Assembly (NCBI GenBank): GCA_019636445.1
Contig: JAHBXO010000038.1
Span: forward strand, 1 to 50,776
Reading direction: 5' to 3'
Origin: Gemmataceae bacterium
Lineage (GTDB): Bacteria > Planctomycetota > Planctomycetia > Gemmatales > Gemmataceae
DNA: 50,776 nucleotides
In this document: positions 7,261-15,163 of the stretch, piece by piece
Position numbering within the stretch: position 1 is the first letter of the stretch
Layout of the letters: each line of letters starts with the position of its first letter
Position numbers and translations under genes: made by a program
The notes under the pieces: model-generated
The model's input: the letters and a program-made list of their open reading frames with translations, nothing else
Database searches by the model: none
What the model was told of the DNA's origin: nothing

Positions 7261-10146
7261 ATGCGGAAACGGCGTCGGCTGAACTTGGAATCGCTCGATC
7301 GGCGCGACTGCCCCGCCGTGTTCGGCAATCCGTGGCCCGACCCGAACCTGACGCTCTCGTTCGCGCCGGACGGCACCTCGATCAACGGCGTCCCCAGTCG
7401 GTTCGATACGGCGCTTGCGAATATCCCGGCCGAGATGCGAACGAACGAAATCCTGCGAGCCTTTCAGGCCTGGGTCGCCGTCGCCAACGTGAACATCGGA
7501 CTGGTCACGGATGCCGGCCAGCCGTTCGGCGCGGCCGGAACGGCCTTCAACGATCCCCGCTTTGGCGACATCCGCATCGGCGCGGTTCCGCTCTCCGCCG
7601 ACAACGTCGCGCTTGCACTCCCCTACGATTTCGCCGCCGGCACCCGCTCCGGCGACGTGATGTTCAATTCCGCGCTCCCCTTCGCGATCGGTCCGGTCGG
7701 CGGATTCGACCTGTTCTCCGTGGCGCTGCACGAAGCCGGTCACGTCTTCGGCCTCGCCGGCAGCGCCGATCCGACCTCCGCGATGTTTCAGATCGCCGAC
7801 CGCGTGCGGACCGGCCCGAACGCCGCCGATATCTCCGCAATGAGGATGCTCTACGGGCCGCGTCTGCCCGATGCGTTCGAAGGCTCCTTCGGCAACTCGA
7901 CGATCGCGATGGCGAGCCAGTTGCGACCGGAGAACGGCGCCGAATTCATCGACATCTCGGCCGACCTCGGCGCACCCGGCGATGCCGACGTCTACGAATT
8001 CGAAGTCGACGATCTGGAAGGCGGCGCGTTCCTGGCCACGCTCCGAACCGCCGGCGTCAGTCTGGTCGTGCCGAGGCTTGAAATCCTGGATGCGACCGGA
8101 ACCGTGCTGGCCACGGGAACCGGTGCCAGTCCCGGCCGAGGCGACATCGCTCTCGTGCTCGACAACCTCGAAAAAGGCGAAACCTACTTCGCCCGCGTGG
8201 TCGCCTCCGATCCGGTGTTCTCGGTCGGCCGATACGCCTTGGAATTGCGACCCGAGATCATCGACGACGACGACGACGAACTCGACGACGACGAAGTGGG
8301 CGAAGACGACACTCCGGAGACGTCCGATTCCCTCGAACGGTTGCCGTCGCTTGATGGAACCCGGCAGAACTTCTTCGTGGCCGCCAGCCTCAGCACGGCG
8401 ACCGATGTGGACTTCTATCGCGTCCGATCCGCGCTGCCGTCGGGAACGCCGGCCGGCGCGCTCTCCGTCAGCGTCGTGGCCACCACTGCGACGATCGATC
8501 CGATCGTTGAAATCCTCGACGAACTCGGTGCGTTGCAATCCATCGTGATTGTCACGCGCGACGGAGGCGAAACGGCCGTGCAACTCCCGAACGCCGTCGG
8601 CAATCGGGATTATTTCGTCGCGGTGCGTCACGGCCGCAACTCCACCGGACCGGCCGGGAACTACTCGCTCGGCATCGACTTCGGCGGATCGCTCGTTCCG
8701 CTCGAAACCTACGCGACTGGCGAACTGACGCCGGCGGCGCCCGCGATCCTCAACGAACTGACCGTCGAAACCGGCCGCATCCTGCACCTCGTGCTGAAGC
8801 TCGAATCGACTCCGACACCGGCCGCCGCACGGTTCTCCATTTTTGACGGGCAGAATCGAACGATCGACACGCGACAGACCGCCGCGGGCGACGCCGCGAG
8901 CGCGAACATCTTTCTGCCCCCAGGCGTCTATACGCTCCTCGTGGGCGGCGGCGCGACCGACGGCGGACCAATGCCGACGATCCGCTATGTCGTCGAAGGC
9001 CTGACGCTGTCCGACCCGATCGGTCCGCAGGCGGTCGAGCCGGGAACGAACCCGCCGCCCGTCGTGCCGCCGCCGATCGTCGTCGCTCCGCCACGCCCCG
9101 CCACGCCGACGGTGCCCGTCGCGCCGACCGCGCCGAACATTCTCCTGATTCCGCCGACCGATCAGCCGATCGCCCCGACCTTGCGCCTGCGCCCGCTGGC
9201 GCCGCCGCCCGCGCGCACGACCGCGGCCGCGTCCGCAGGCACCGTCCGTTCGCTGAACCCCGACGGCACGGAACGATTCTCGTTCAACCCCTTCATGGAC
9301 TACTCCGGTCCGCTCCGCGTCGCGGAGGCCGACGCCAACAACGACGGCATCGCGGACATCCTGGTCGGCACCGGTCCCGGCTCCGCCAGCCGCGTTGCCC
9401 TCTTCGACGGTCGGACGCGCGGCATCCTCTTCGACTTCGCGCCGTTCGAATCGACCTTCCTGGGCGGCGTCTACGTCGCGCTCGGGGACCTAACCGGCGA
9501 TGGACGGGCCGATCTCGTCGTCACGCCCGACGAAGGTGGGGGCCCGCGCGTCCGCGCGTTCGACGGCGCCTCGTTCGCCCCCGTCGCCGACTTCTTCGGG
9601 ATCGACGACCCCGCGTTCCGCGGCGGTGCCCGCGCCGCCATCGGCGATCTGAACAACGATGGCGTCGGCGATCTGATCGTCGCGGCCGGTTTCGCCGGCG
9701 GCCCCCGTGTCGCCGGCTACAACGGTTCGGCCCTGGCCGCCGGCCGGACCGAACGGCTCTTCGGCGACTTCTTTACCTTCGAGGAGACGCTCCGCAACGG
9801 CGTCTTCCTCGCCGTCGCCGATCTCGACGCCGATGGATTCGCCGATCTCGTCGCGGGCGGCGGTCCCGGCGGCGGACCGCGCGTCCTGGCGTTGTCCGGT
9901 CGAAGTCTTCTCACCAACTCCTATTCCGTCCTCGCCAATTTCTTCGCCGGCGACCCGACCGCCCGTGACGGCGTCCGCCTCACCGCCAAGAACCTCGACA
10001 ACGATGGCCACTACGATCTGGTCGCCCATGTCGGCTCGCGCGTGATTGGCTATTCCGGAGCGAGCCTCTCGCCGAACGGCGTACCCGTGATCGTGTTGGA
10101 AGCGACGCCATTTGGCGGAAATCGCAGCGAAGGAGCTGTTGGCTAA
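7261..10146 (+). CDS. Large secreted metzincin-like protein with PPC-like domains and FG-GAP repeats
   Basis: 961 residues from the ATG at 7261, chosen because MRKRRRLNLESLDRRDCPAV matches the basic LExLxxRxxPA start of planctomycete surface proteins; a GTG at 7204 would extend it. Residues 20-200 resemble a matrixin-type metalloprotease: HEAGH (157-161) then FGLAG, with a Met-turn-like SAM near 174. The usual third zinc His (HExxHxxGxxH) is Gly 167; Asp 170 is nearby. Two PPC-like beta domains follow (DADVYEFEVDD and TDVDFYRVRS regions), separated by an acidic run at 8260-8310. A Pro-rich linker lies at 9040-9215. The C-terminal third contains FG-GAP calcium-binding repeats (EADANNDGIAD, GDLTGDGRAD, GDLNNDGVGD, ADLDADGFAD). 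It probably works at the cell surface or outside the cell. Protease activity is uncertain because of the changed zinc site. Confidence 0.82.
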   Translation: MRKRRRLNLESLDRRDCPAVFGNPWPDPNLTLSFAPDGTSINGVPSRFDTALANIPAEMRTNEILRAFQAWVAVANVNIGLVTDAGQPFGAAGTAFNDPRFGDIRIGAVPLSADNVALALPYDFAAGTRSGDVMFNSALPFAIGPVGGFDLFSVALHEAGHVFGLAGSADPTSAMFQIADRVRTGPNAADISAMRMLYGPRLPDAFEGSFGNSTIAMASQLRPENGAEFIDISADLGAPGDADVYEFEVDDLEGGAFLATLRTAGVSLVVPRLEILDATGTVLATGTGASPGRGDIALVLDNLEKGETYFARVVASDPVFSVGRYALELRPEIIDDDDDELDDDEVGEDDTPETSDSLERLPSLDGTRQNFFVAASLSTATDVDFYRVRSALPSGTPAGALSVSVVATTATIDPIVEILDELGALQSIVIVTRDGGETAVQLPNAVGNRDYFVAVRHGRNSTGPAGNYSLGIDFGGSLVPLETYATGELTPAAPAILNELTVETGRILHLVLKLESTPTPAAARFSIFDGQNRTIDTRQTAAGDAASANIFLPPGVYTLLVGGGATDGGPMPTIRYVVEGLTLSDPIGPQAVEPGTNPPPVVPPPIVVAPPRPATPTVPVAPTAPNILLIPPTDQPIAPTLRLRPLAPPPARTTAAASAGTVRSLNPDGTERFSFNPFMDYSGPLRVAEADANNDGIADILVGTGPGSASRVALFDGRTRGILFDFAPFESTFLGGVYVALGDLTGDGRADLVVTPDEGGGPRVRAFDGASFAPVADFFGIDDPAFRGGARAAIGDLNNDGVGDLIVAAGFAGGPRVAGYNGSALAAGRTERLFGDFFTFEETLRNGVFLAVADLDADGFADLVAGGGPGGGPRVLALSGRSLLTNSYSVLANFFAGDPTARDGVRLTAKNLDNDGHYDLVAHVGSRVIGYSGASLSPNGVPVIVLEATPFGGNRSEGAVG

Positions 10147-10203
10147 TCCAGAAACGAGACTGATCTGCTTCGAGGAACAAGATTTGTGTTTCAATGCGAC
10201 TAC

Positions 10204-11205
10204 CCCGCATATTTCACACAGTCTGAGCGGGTAAGAATAGCGCGACGGCTCAAGTGTTGGTACAAGAGGAGGTTACCACACCCAACCTCGTTCCCACGCC
10301 GGAGCCGTCACAATGACAGAGTGTACTACAACCCCACTCCCGTTTGCCAGCCTCCGACGACGCGAAATCCACGCCGACTTCTCCGCCGGACAAATCACCT
10401 CCGACGCCGACGCCCTCCTCCTCCGCGAGGCCGACAAACAACTCGGACTGATCGACGCCCTCAACGACGCCATCCCCGACCCCCGCAACCCCGGCCTCAT
10501 CACCCACCCCCAACGCGGACTGCTCGCCCAACGCATCTTTGCCCTCGCCGCCGGCTGCGAAGACCTCAACGACCACCAACACCTCCGCGACGATCCCCTC
10601 TGGCAACTCGCCACCGAACACCCCGAAGTCGGCGGCGACGACGGCAAGGCCAACCCGCGCTACGTCGTCACCAATCTCGAAGGCGAACCGCAACATCTCT
10701 ACGGGAACGTTTACTGCCGGCGGGGCGAGGCCGAGAACCGGATCAAGGAGCAGCAGTTGATGCTCTTCGCCGACCGGACGAGTTGCCACAGGTTCGTGGC
10801 CAACCAGTTCCGGGTCTTGCTGGCGGCGGCGGCGTACGTGCTGGTGTCGCACCTGCGTCGGGTCGGCCTGGCGGGCACCGAGCACGCGACGGCGACGGTG
10901 CAGACGATCCGGTTGAAGCTGATGAAGGTGGGGGGCATGGGTGCAGAAGTCGGCGCGTCGCTGGGTGGTGCGGATGTCGGGCGGTTATCCGTGGGCCGAT
11001 CTGTTCGCGTCGGTGGCCCGTCGGCTATCGGGACCTCGGTTCGTCGGGAGTTCGTAGCGGGCCGCGAGATCGAGTGGGAGTGCCCCGGTCAACCCTGGGG
11101 GAAAGGGGGCGGTTCCGACGGCACGCCGTTCCGCGGAATCGAAGGCCGCAAACCGGTCAACGATCCCGCACCGACTGCAAGTGAAATCTCAGTGAAAGAT
11201 GCGGG
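10204..11205 (+). mobile_element. IS1380-type element with internal deletion, about 1.0 kb
   Basis: The ends are cccgcatatttcac (10204-10217) and its near reverse complement at 11192-11205 (13 of 14 positions). CCCGCAT-type ends fit the IS1380 family. Between them lies a shortened, frameshifted transposase gene. Full IS1380 elements are about 1.6-2 kb, so roughly a third or more of the internal sequence is missing. The right end cuts an integrase remnant. I could not identify a clear target duplication. Confidence 0.7.
10313..11057 (+). pseudogene. IS1380 family transposase, internally deleted and frameshifted
   Basis: The N-terminal part (ADFSAGQITSDADALLLREA, then QRIFALAAGCEDLNDHQHLR) matches the start of IS1380-type DDE transposases. 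After PLWQLATE the frame jumps through a short linker to NPRYVVTNLEG and CRRGEAENRIKEQQ, which belong near the C-terminal end, so the segment carrying most of the catalytic core has been deleted in frame. Near 10930-10945 the frame slips: the family-like ending SARRWVVRMSGGYPWADL followed by FASVARRL is found in the +1 frame and stops with TAG at 11055-11057. The original frame runs on to 11209 without family resemblance. It cannot transpose by itself but keeps both ends and might be moved by a full copy elsewhere. Confidence 0.8.
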
Positions 11206-11580
11206 ATAGCGGGTCGAATTCCGCGATGGGGGTTGTGCCAATGAGCCGGCGGACGTAGCCGACGGCCACCTTGAGGTTTTCGATTGAGGGGAGCAGGTTC
11301 CCGTCGGCGTCGCGGTAATACTTTTCAGCGTGCCGGGGAGAATCGCTTGATGGCTTCGTTGAGCGTGGTTTCGGTTGCGGAGTCGGCATCAGGGTAGATG
11401 ACGTCGTTGGCCGCGAGAACGGCGACGATACGAGCGTATTCGGTTTTCGCTTGCTTGGTGCCAGACCTGCCGACGTAGAAATCTTTCGTGCGGCCGCTGG
11501 AGAGTCGAACCGTTACAATCGCTTGCCCGCTGGAATTGTATCGGCGGAGCGTGGGGATGGAATTGAGAGACCGGCGTATG
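11206..11580 (-). pseudogene. Tyrosine recombinase N-terminal remnant, frameshifted and cut by IS1380-type element
   Basis: On the minus strand, PTLRRYNSSGQAIVTVRL and TKDFYVGRSGTKQAKTEY followed by IVAVLAAN match the N-terminal arm-binding/SAM-like region of Gemmataceae integrases. After a frameshift near 11330-11345 the match continues as HAEKYYRDADGNLLPSIENL and VAVGYVRRLIGTTPIAEF, the same layout as the complete integrase at 46429-47703 (YYRTPDGKPTNELKNVLLAI). The similarity stops exactly at the inverted repeat of the IS1380-type element (11205), and I see no continuation on the far side near 10203. The start codon is not clear. The remnant lies just downstream of tRNA-Gly on the same strand, as expected for an element integrated into that tRNA. 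Confidence 0.7.
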
Positions 11581-11687
11581 GGTTCTCCGGGTTTTCCGGT
11601 AGACCACCGGATAACTCCCCGTTTTGAACCTCACTCCCGACCGTCGGAAAGTAAGCTTTTCGCTTGGTTTTCAAGACATTTCGCAAG

Positions 11688-11759
11688 AGCGGGTGATGGG
11701 ACTTGAACCCACGACAACCTCGTTGGCAACGAGGTACTCTACCACTGAGTTACACCCGC
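11688..11759 (-). tRNA. tRNA-Gly (GCC)
   Basis: The minus strand folds as a 72-nt cloverleaf. The acceptor stem is GCGGGTG with CACCCGC and discriminator T. The D arm contains ACTCAGTGGTAGAGT. The anticodon arm is CCTCGTTGCCAACGAGG with anticodon GCC. The T arm is GTGGGTTCAAGTCCCAT. CCA is not encoded. An integrase remnant begins about 110 bases downstream of its 3' end. Confidence 0.96.
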
Positions 11760-11824
11760 CTGTGTCGATCAAAATATTACGGCCCCCGTCGACGGAATCA
11801 AGGGGAGTTCTCGCCGGATTTTGC

Positions 11825-12676
11825 TCACTTCCCCGCAACGGCCTCCACGTATTCGCTGGCGAACTCGAACTTGGTCCCCTCCCCCTGATGATTGGAGATC
11901 GTCTTCGCCACCTTGAGTTTCGCACCGGCATATCGGCCCGTGTCGGCGGTCACGAAGACATCCCCTTCCCAAAGCCACGGCAGCAACGGTTGCAGGTCGG
12001 CGGCGGCAGCCGGCGGATTTTCGAACGCCGTCGACACACCGATCACGGCGTGCCCATTTTGAATCGCCCGCAGTTTGTACGTTTGCTTCGCCGCGTGGGA
12101 TTCACCCGTACCCAAAGGCGGATCGAGCTTCACAGCGAACGTACGGTCCCAGGCGGCGTTCACCTCGGCGGCTTTCTCCGGTAACAGCACCCGAAACGGC
12201 AGTTCGGCCTGGAGTCGGTTCACCGCCGATTCTCCACCGGTCGATTTCGCCTCGACTACGCCGCCGCGGTTGTCCACCTTGGCCGTTACGATCGGCACGT
12301 TCAGAAACGCGGCCATCTCCTTGGCGCCCTCCGGCGTCGCGGAGTCCATCACGATGGTTTCGGCGGCGATCTTGCCCCCCTTTCCAACCACCGGTTTCGT
12401 GATCTCCTGCTTCATCGCCGTGATGGTGAGGGTCAGCGTACCCACGCCGGCCGCGTCGACCTCCTTCACTTCCCAGCGTTTCGCCAAGGTCAGTTTGGTC
12501 GAATACACCGTCGTCTGGGGCTTCCCACCAGCCTCGATCGCAGCGGTTTCCGCAACGGTCGTGGAGTGAGAGACGGTATACGCGTGCTTTTCGCCGGCCT
12601 TCCAAAGGAACCGCAGCGGTTCGGCAGCGGACACTGGTGCCGCGAGGAAGACGATCGCGACGAATACCCGAAGCAT
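11825..12676 (-). CDS. Secreted protein of unknown function
   Basis: 283 residues. The N-terminus MLRVFVAIVFLAAPVSAAEP is a clear Sec signal peptide with cleavage probably after VSA. The mature part begins LRFLWKAGEKHAYTVSHSTT and consists of alternating beta-strand-like segments with no cysteine and no motif that I recognise. The general pattern (a tunable 'weighted sum' beta protein with 'LTLTITAMKQEI' and 'GGVVEAKSTGGES') resembles planctomycete hypothetical proteins annotated without function. It is presumably periplasmic. It lies 61 bases downstream of a DUF1501 gene on the same strand and may be cotranscribed with it. No function is proposed. Confidence 0.75.
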   Translation of the reverse strand: MLRVFVAIVFLAAPVSAAEPLRFLWKAGEKHAYTVSHSTTVAETAAIEAGGKPQTTVYSTKLTLAKRWEVKEVDAAGVGTLTLTITAMKQEITKPVVGKGGKIAAETIVMDSATPEGAKEMAAFLNVPIVTAKVDNRGGVVEAKSTGGESAVNRLQAELPFRVLLPEKAAEVNAAWDRTFAVKLDPPLGTGESHAAKQTYKLRAIQNGHAVIGVSTAFENPPAAAADLQPLLPWLWEGDVFVTADTGRYAGAKLKVAKTISNHQGEGTKFEFASEYVEAVAGK

Positions 12677-12737
12677 GGCCGTTCCTCGATTGAAGGACGA
12701 AACGATACCGAGTATCGGCGGAGGTGGAAAGATCGAC

Positions 12738-14081
12738 TCAACCGCGGAAAAGCCGGTTGATCGGTTCGCCGGTGGCGAGGCGGTGCGGGCGGGCCGTCGG
12801 GTCGCGGATTTCCGTTCCGGGATCGATGCCGAATCGCTGGAAGATGGTCGCGGCGAGGTCGCCGGGCGTGACCGGGTCGGTCGCCGGGAGGGCGCCGAAC
12901 TTGTCGCTGGACCCGTAGACGGCTCCGCCGACGATGCCGCCTCCGGCGAGAAGGACGGAATAGCAATCGGGCCAATGGTCCCGGCCGGCGGTGCCGTTGA
13001 CCCTGGGAGTCCGGCCAAACTCGCCCATCGCGACAACAAGGGTGCTGTCGAGCAGGCCGCGGGCGTCCAGGTCTTCGATGAGCGCGGCGAGTGAACGGTC
13101 GGCGGGCGGGAGCAGGTGTTCGCGGAGTTGCTGGAAGTTGTTCGCGTGACTGTCCCAGTTCTGGCCTTGTTGTTGGAAATCGTAGACGTTGACGAATTGT
13201 GCCCCGGCCTCGACGAGCCGGCGAGCAATCAGCAGGTTCTGCCCGCGCATCGTGCTGGCGTTCGCGATATTGGAAGCGGCACCGTACTTCGCGCGGACCT
13301 TTTCGGGTTCCCGAGCGATGTCCACCGCACCCCGAATGGCCTCCGATTCCATGAGGCGGTACGCACGGGAATAGAGGTCTCGGAACGGACTCTCGGCCCC
13401 CGTGCGGTCTAGCGATTCGAGTAGCAACTTTCGCGATTGCTCGCGCCCGGTGTCAACCTCTGCATTGGGCTGAAGACTCTCCACGCGATAGGTACGCGAA
13501 TTCGGCTCCGCGATCACGTGCAATGGATCGTGGGCGGGGCCGAGGATGCCCGCCCCCTGGCATGGCACCGGGTGCACGTTGCGAAACGTGAACGGCAGCG
13601 AGGCGAATGGAATCTCGCGACCGCCCTTGCAGTGCGCCACAGCGCTGCCGTAGCTCGGGTAAAATTGTGGCAACGGAGCGAACAGTTCGCGGTCGGGTCC
13701 GTCGAGGGGCCGGCCGGTGAGTGCGTGGATCGAAGCCGAGTCGTGCAGGCGCGCCGCGTGGGTCACACTTCGAACGACGGCGATCTTGTGAGCGATCCGG
13801 GCCAGGTTCGGCACGTGTTCGGAGAAGACGGTTCCGGGCACGGTGGTGCGCACGGTCTTGAACTCACCGCGGACCTCGGCCGGGGCGTTCGGTTTTGGAT
13901 CGAACGAGTCGATATGGCTCGGGCCGCCATAATAGAACACGAGGATGCAGGCGCGGATCGACTTCGCGGGTATCGATGGCGCGGCCGCCTGCGCCCGCCA
14001 CAGCCCGCCGAGCGAAAGCCCAAGCGAGCCTGCGGAGAGTTGGAGAAACCGGCGTCGGAGCAAAGTCAGGTTCGAATTCAC
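12738..14081 (-). CDS. DUF1501 domain protein with Tat-type signal
   Basis: 447 residues from a GTG at 14079-14081 (VNSNLTLLRRRFLQLSAG); an upstream ATG at 14156 would add 25 residues without signal-like character. The start has a twin-arginine motif RRRFLQ and a hydrophobic stretch, so export by Tat is likely. DUF1501 features include VFYYGGPSHIDSFDPKPNAP near the N-terminus, NVYDFQQQGQNWDSHANNF in the middle, and VVAMGEFGRTPRVNGTAGRD followed by HWPDCYSVLLAGGG toward the end. The fold belongs to the alkaline phosphatase/sulfatase-like superfamily. The metal-binding signature in GEFGRTP...GRDHWP is characteristic, but substrates are unknown. It stands with a secreted hypothetical gene and is not beside a DUF1549 gene, unlike the second copy at 31565-32884. 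Confidence 0.88.
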   Translation of the reverse strand: MNSNLTLLRRRFLQLSAGSLGLSLGGLWRAQAAAPSIPAKSIRACILVFYYGGPSHIDSFDPKPNAPAEVRGEFKTVRTTVPGTVFSEHVPNLARIAHKIAVVRSVTHAARLHDSASIHALTGRPLDGPDRELFAPLPQFYPSYGSAVAHCKGGREIPFASLPFTFRNVHPVPCQGAGILGPAHDPLHVIAEPNSRTYRVESLQPNAEVDTGREQSRKLLLESLDRTGAESPFRDLYSRAYRLMESEAIRGAVDIAREPEKVRAKYGAASNIANASTMRGQNLLIARRLVEAGAQFVNVYDFQQQGQNWDSHANNFQQLREHLLPPADRSLAALIEDLDARGLLDSTLVVAMGEFGRTPRVNGTAGRDHWPDCYSVLLAGGGIVGGAVYGSSDKFGALPATDPVTPGDLAATIFQRFGIDPGTEIRDPTARPHRLATGEPINRLFRG

Positions 14082-14242
14082 GGTCGAAACCGTCAGGCGG
14101 GATGACCTAGCTTTGCAGAACGGAGCCGGAAATACGAGTGAAAAATTGGAATCCATTGGTCTTGGAAATACTTTGGTCCGTTTGTGTTCGGATCAATTCA
14201 AAATGACCAATGCAAAATGTAAAACGAAAAGCTCTTAAAAGG

Positions 14243-15043
14243 ATGAGTGTCTTGAAGATGCCCACGATTTTGGATCGGATCGTCGAAACGAAATGGCGCG
14301 AGATCGCGGAAGCCAAAGCGCGGCGATCCGAGCGAGAGCTGGAACAGGCGTTGGCCGACGCACCGCCAGTGCGGGATTTCGTCGCGGCCTTGGATCGTCC
14401 GGGAGAAATCCGCGTCATTGCCGAAGTGAAGAAGGCGTCGCCTTCCGCCGGAGTCATCCGCTCCGACTTTGATGCAGTTCGAATCGCGCGGTCCTACACC
14501 GACCATGGTGCCGCTTGCATCAGCGTGCTCACGGACGAACAGTATTTCCAGGGCAAACTCGAATACCTGACGGCCATTCGCGCCGCGGTGCCGACCCCCC
14601 TGCTCCGCAAGGAGTTCATCCTCGACCGTTACCAGCTTCTGGAGGCCCGTTTGGCCGGGGCGGATGCCGTGTTGCTGATCGCGGAGATCCTTCCCGGTTC
14701 GCGGCTGAAGGAATTGCACTCGCAAGCGCGGGATCTCGGATTGCATGTACTCGTCGAACTGCACGACGCACAGGAATTGTCCCGCGTGTTGGACAGCGGG
14801 GCAGTGCTTGTTGGCATCAATAACCGTGACCTGCGGACCTTCCAGACGCGGCTCGAGCACACGCTGGACTTGCTGCCGAAGATCCCGTCGAACGTGCTCG
14901 TCGTGAGCGAAAGTGGGATCAAAACGAGGGCGGATCTGGACCGGTTGCGAACCGCCGGTGCGCGAGCCGTGCTGGTGGGGGAATCGCTCATGCGGTCCCC
15001 GGACATCGGCGCGGCACTGGACGCATTGCGCGGCATCGTCTGA
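14243..15043 (+). CDS. trpC: Indole-3-glycerol phosphate synthase
   Basis: 266 residues from the ATG at 14243; MPTILDRIV at 14258 is an equally possible start. It catalyses ring closure and decarboxylation of 1-(2-carboxyphenylamino)-1-deoxyribulose 5-phosphate to indole-3-glycerol phosphate in tryptophan synthesis, in the cytoplasm. Family motifs of the (beta/alpha)8 barrel are all present: VIAEVKKASPSAGVI (catalytic Lys), SVLTDEQYFQGKLEYL, LLRKEFILDRYQLLEA, ADAVLLIAEIL, VELHDAQEL, VGINNRDLRTF, VVSESGIKT and AVLVGESLMRS. The length is normal. It is not linked to other trp genes here. The 5' region (about 14198-14240) is unusually A-rich for this genome. Confidence 0.97.
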   Translation: MSVLKMPTILDRIVETKWREIAEAKARRSERELEQALADAPPVRDFVAALDRPGEIRVIAEVKKASPSAGVIRSDFDAVRIARSYTDHGAACISVLTDEQYFQGKLEYLTAIRAAVPTPLLRKEFILDRYQLLEARLAGADAVLLIAEILPGSRLKELHSQARDLGLHVLVELHDAQELSRVLDSGAVLVGINNRDLRTFQTRLEHTLDLLPKIPSNVLVVSESGIKTRADLDRLRTAGARAVLVGESLMRSPDIGAALDALRGIV

Positions 15044-15163
15044 CGCTGGCGTGGGAATCGAATTCGCCCGGAAATGCCGGGGGTTTCTTCGCGTTTTCCG
15101 GTGGTTGATCGAAGGGGGAATCCGTAGAAAATCAGCTCGAAACGGACACGCGGAGACACCCCG

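Noticed and set aside
7201..8787. Long minus-strand frame opposite the metzincin-like protein gene
   Set aside because: Antisense to a gene with recognisable domains; no start signal and a composition typical of a mirror frame.
10220..10236. Attachment-site repeat of tRNA-Gly (gagcgggt near 10224)
   Set aside because: Only eight bases match the tRNA end (gagcgggt), which is too short to be distinguished from chance.
10203..11209. Target-site duplication for the IS1380-type element
   Set aside because: The flanks (…gcgacta and atagcgg…) share only very short matches, so no duplication can be claimed; deletion of one flank is possible.
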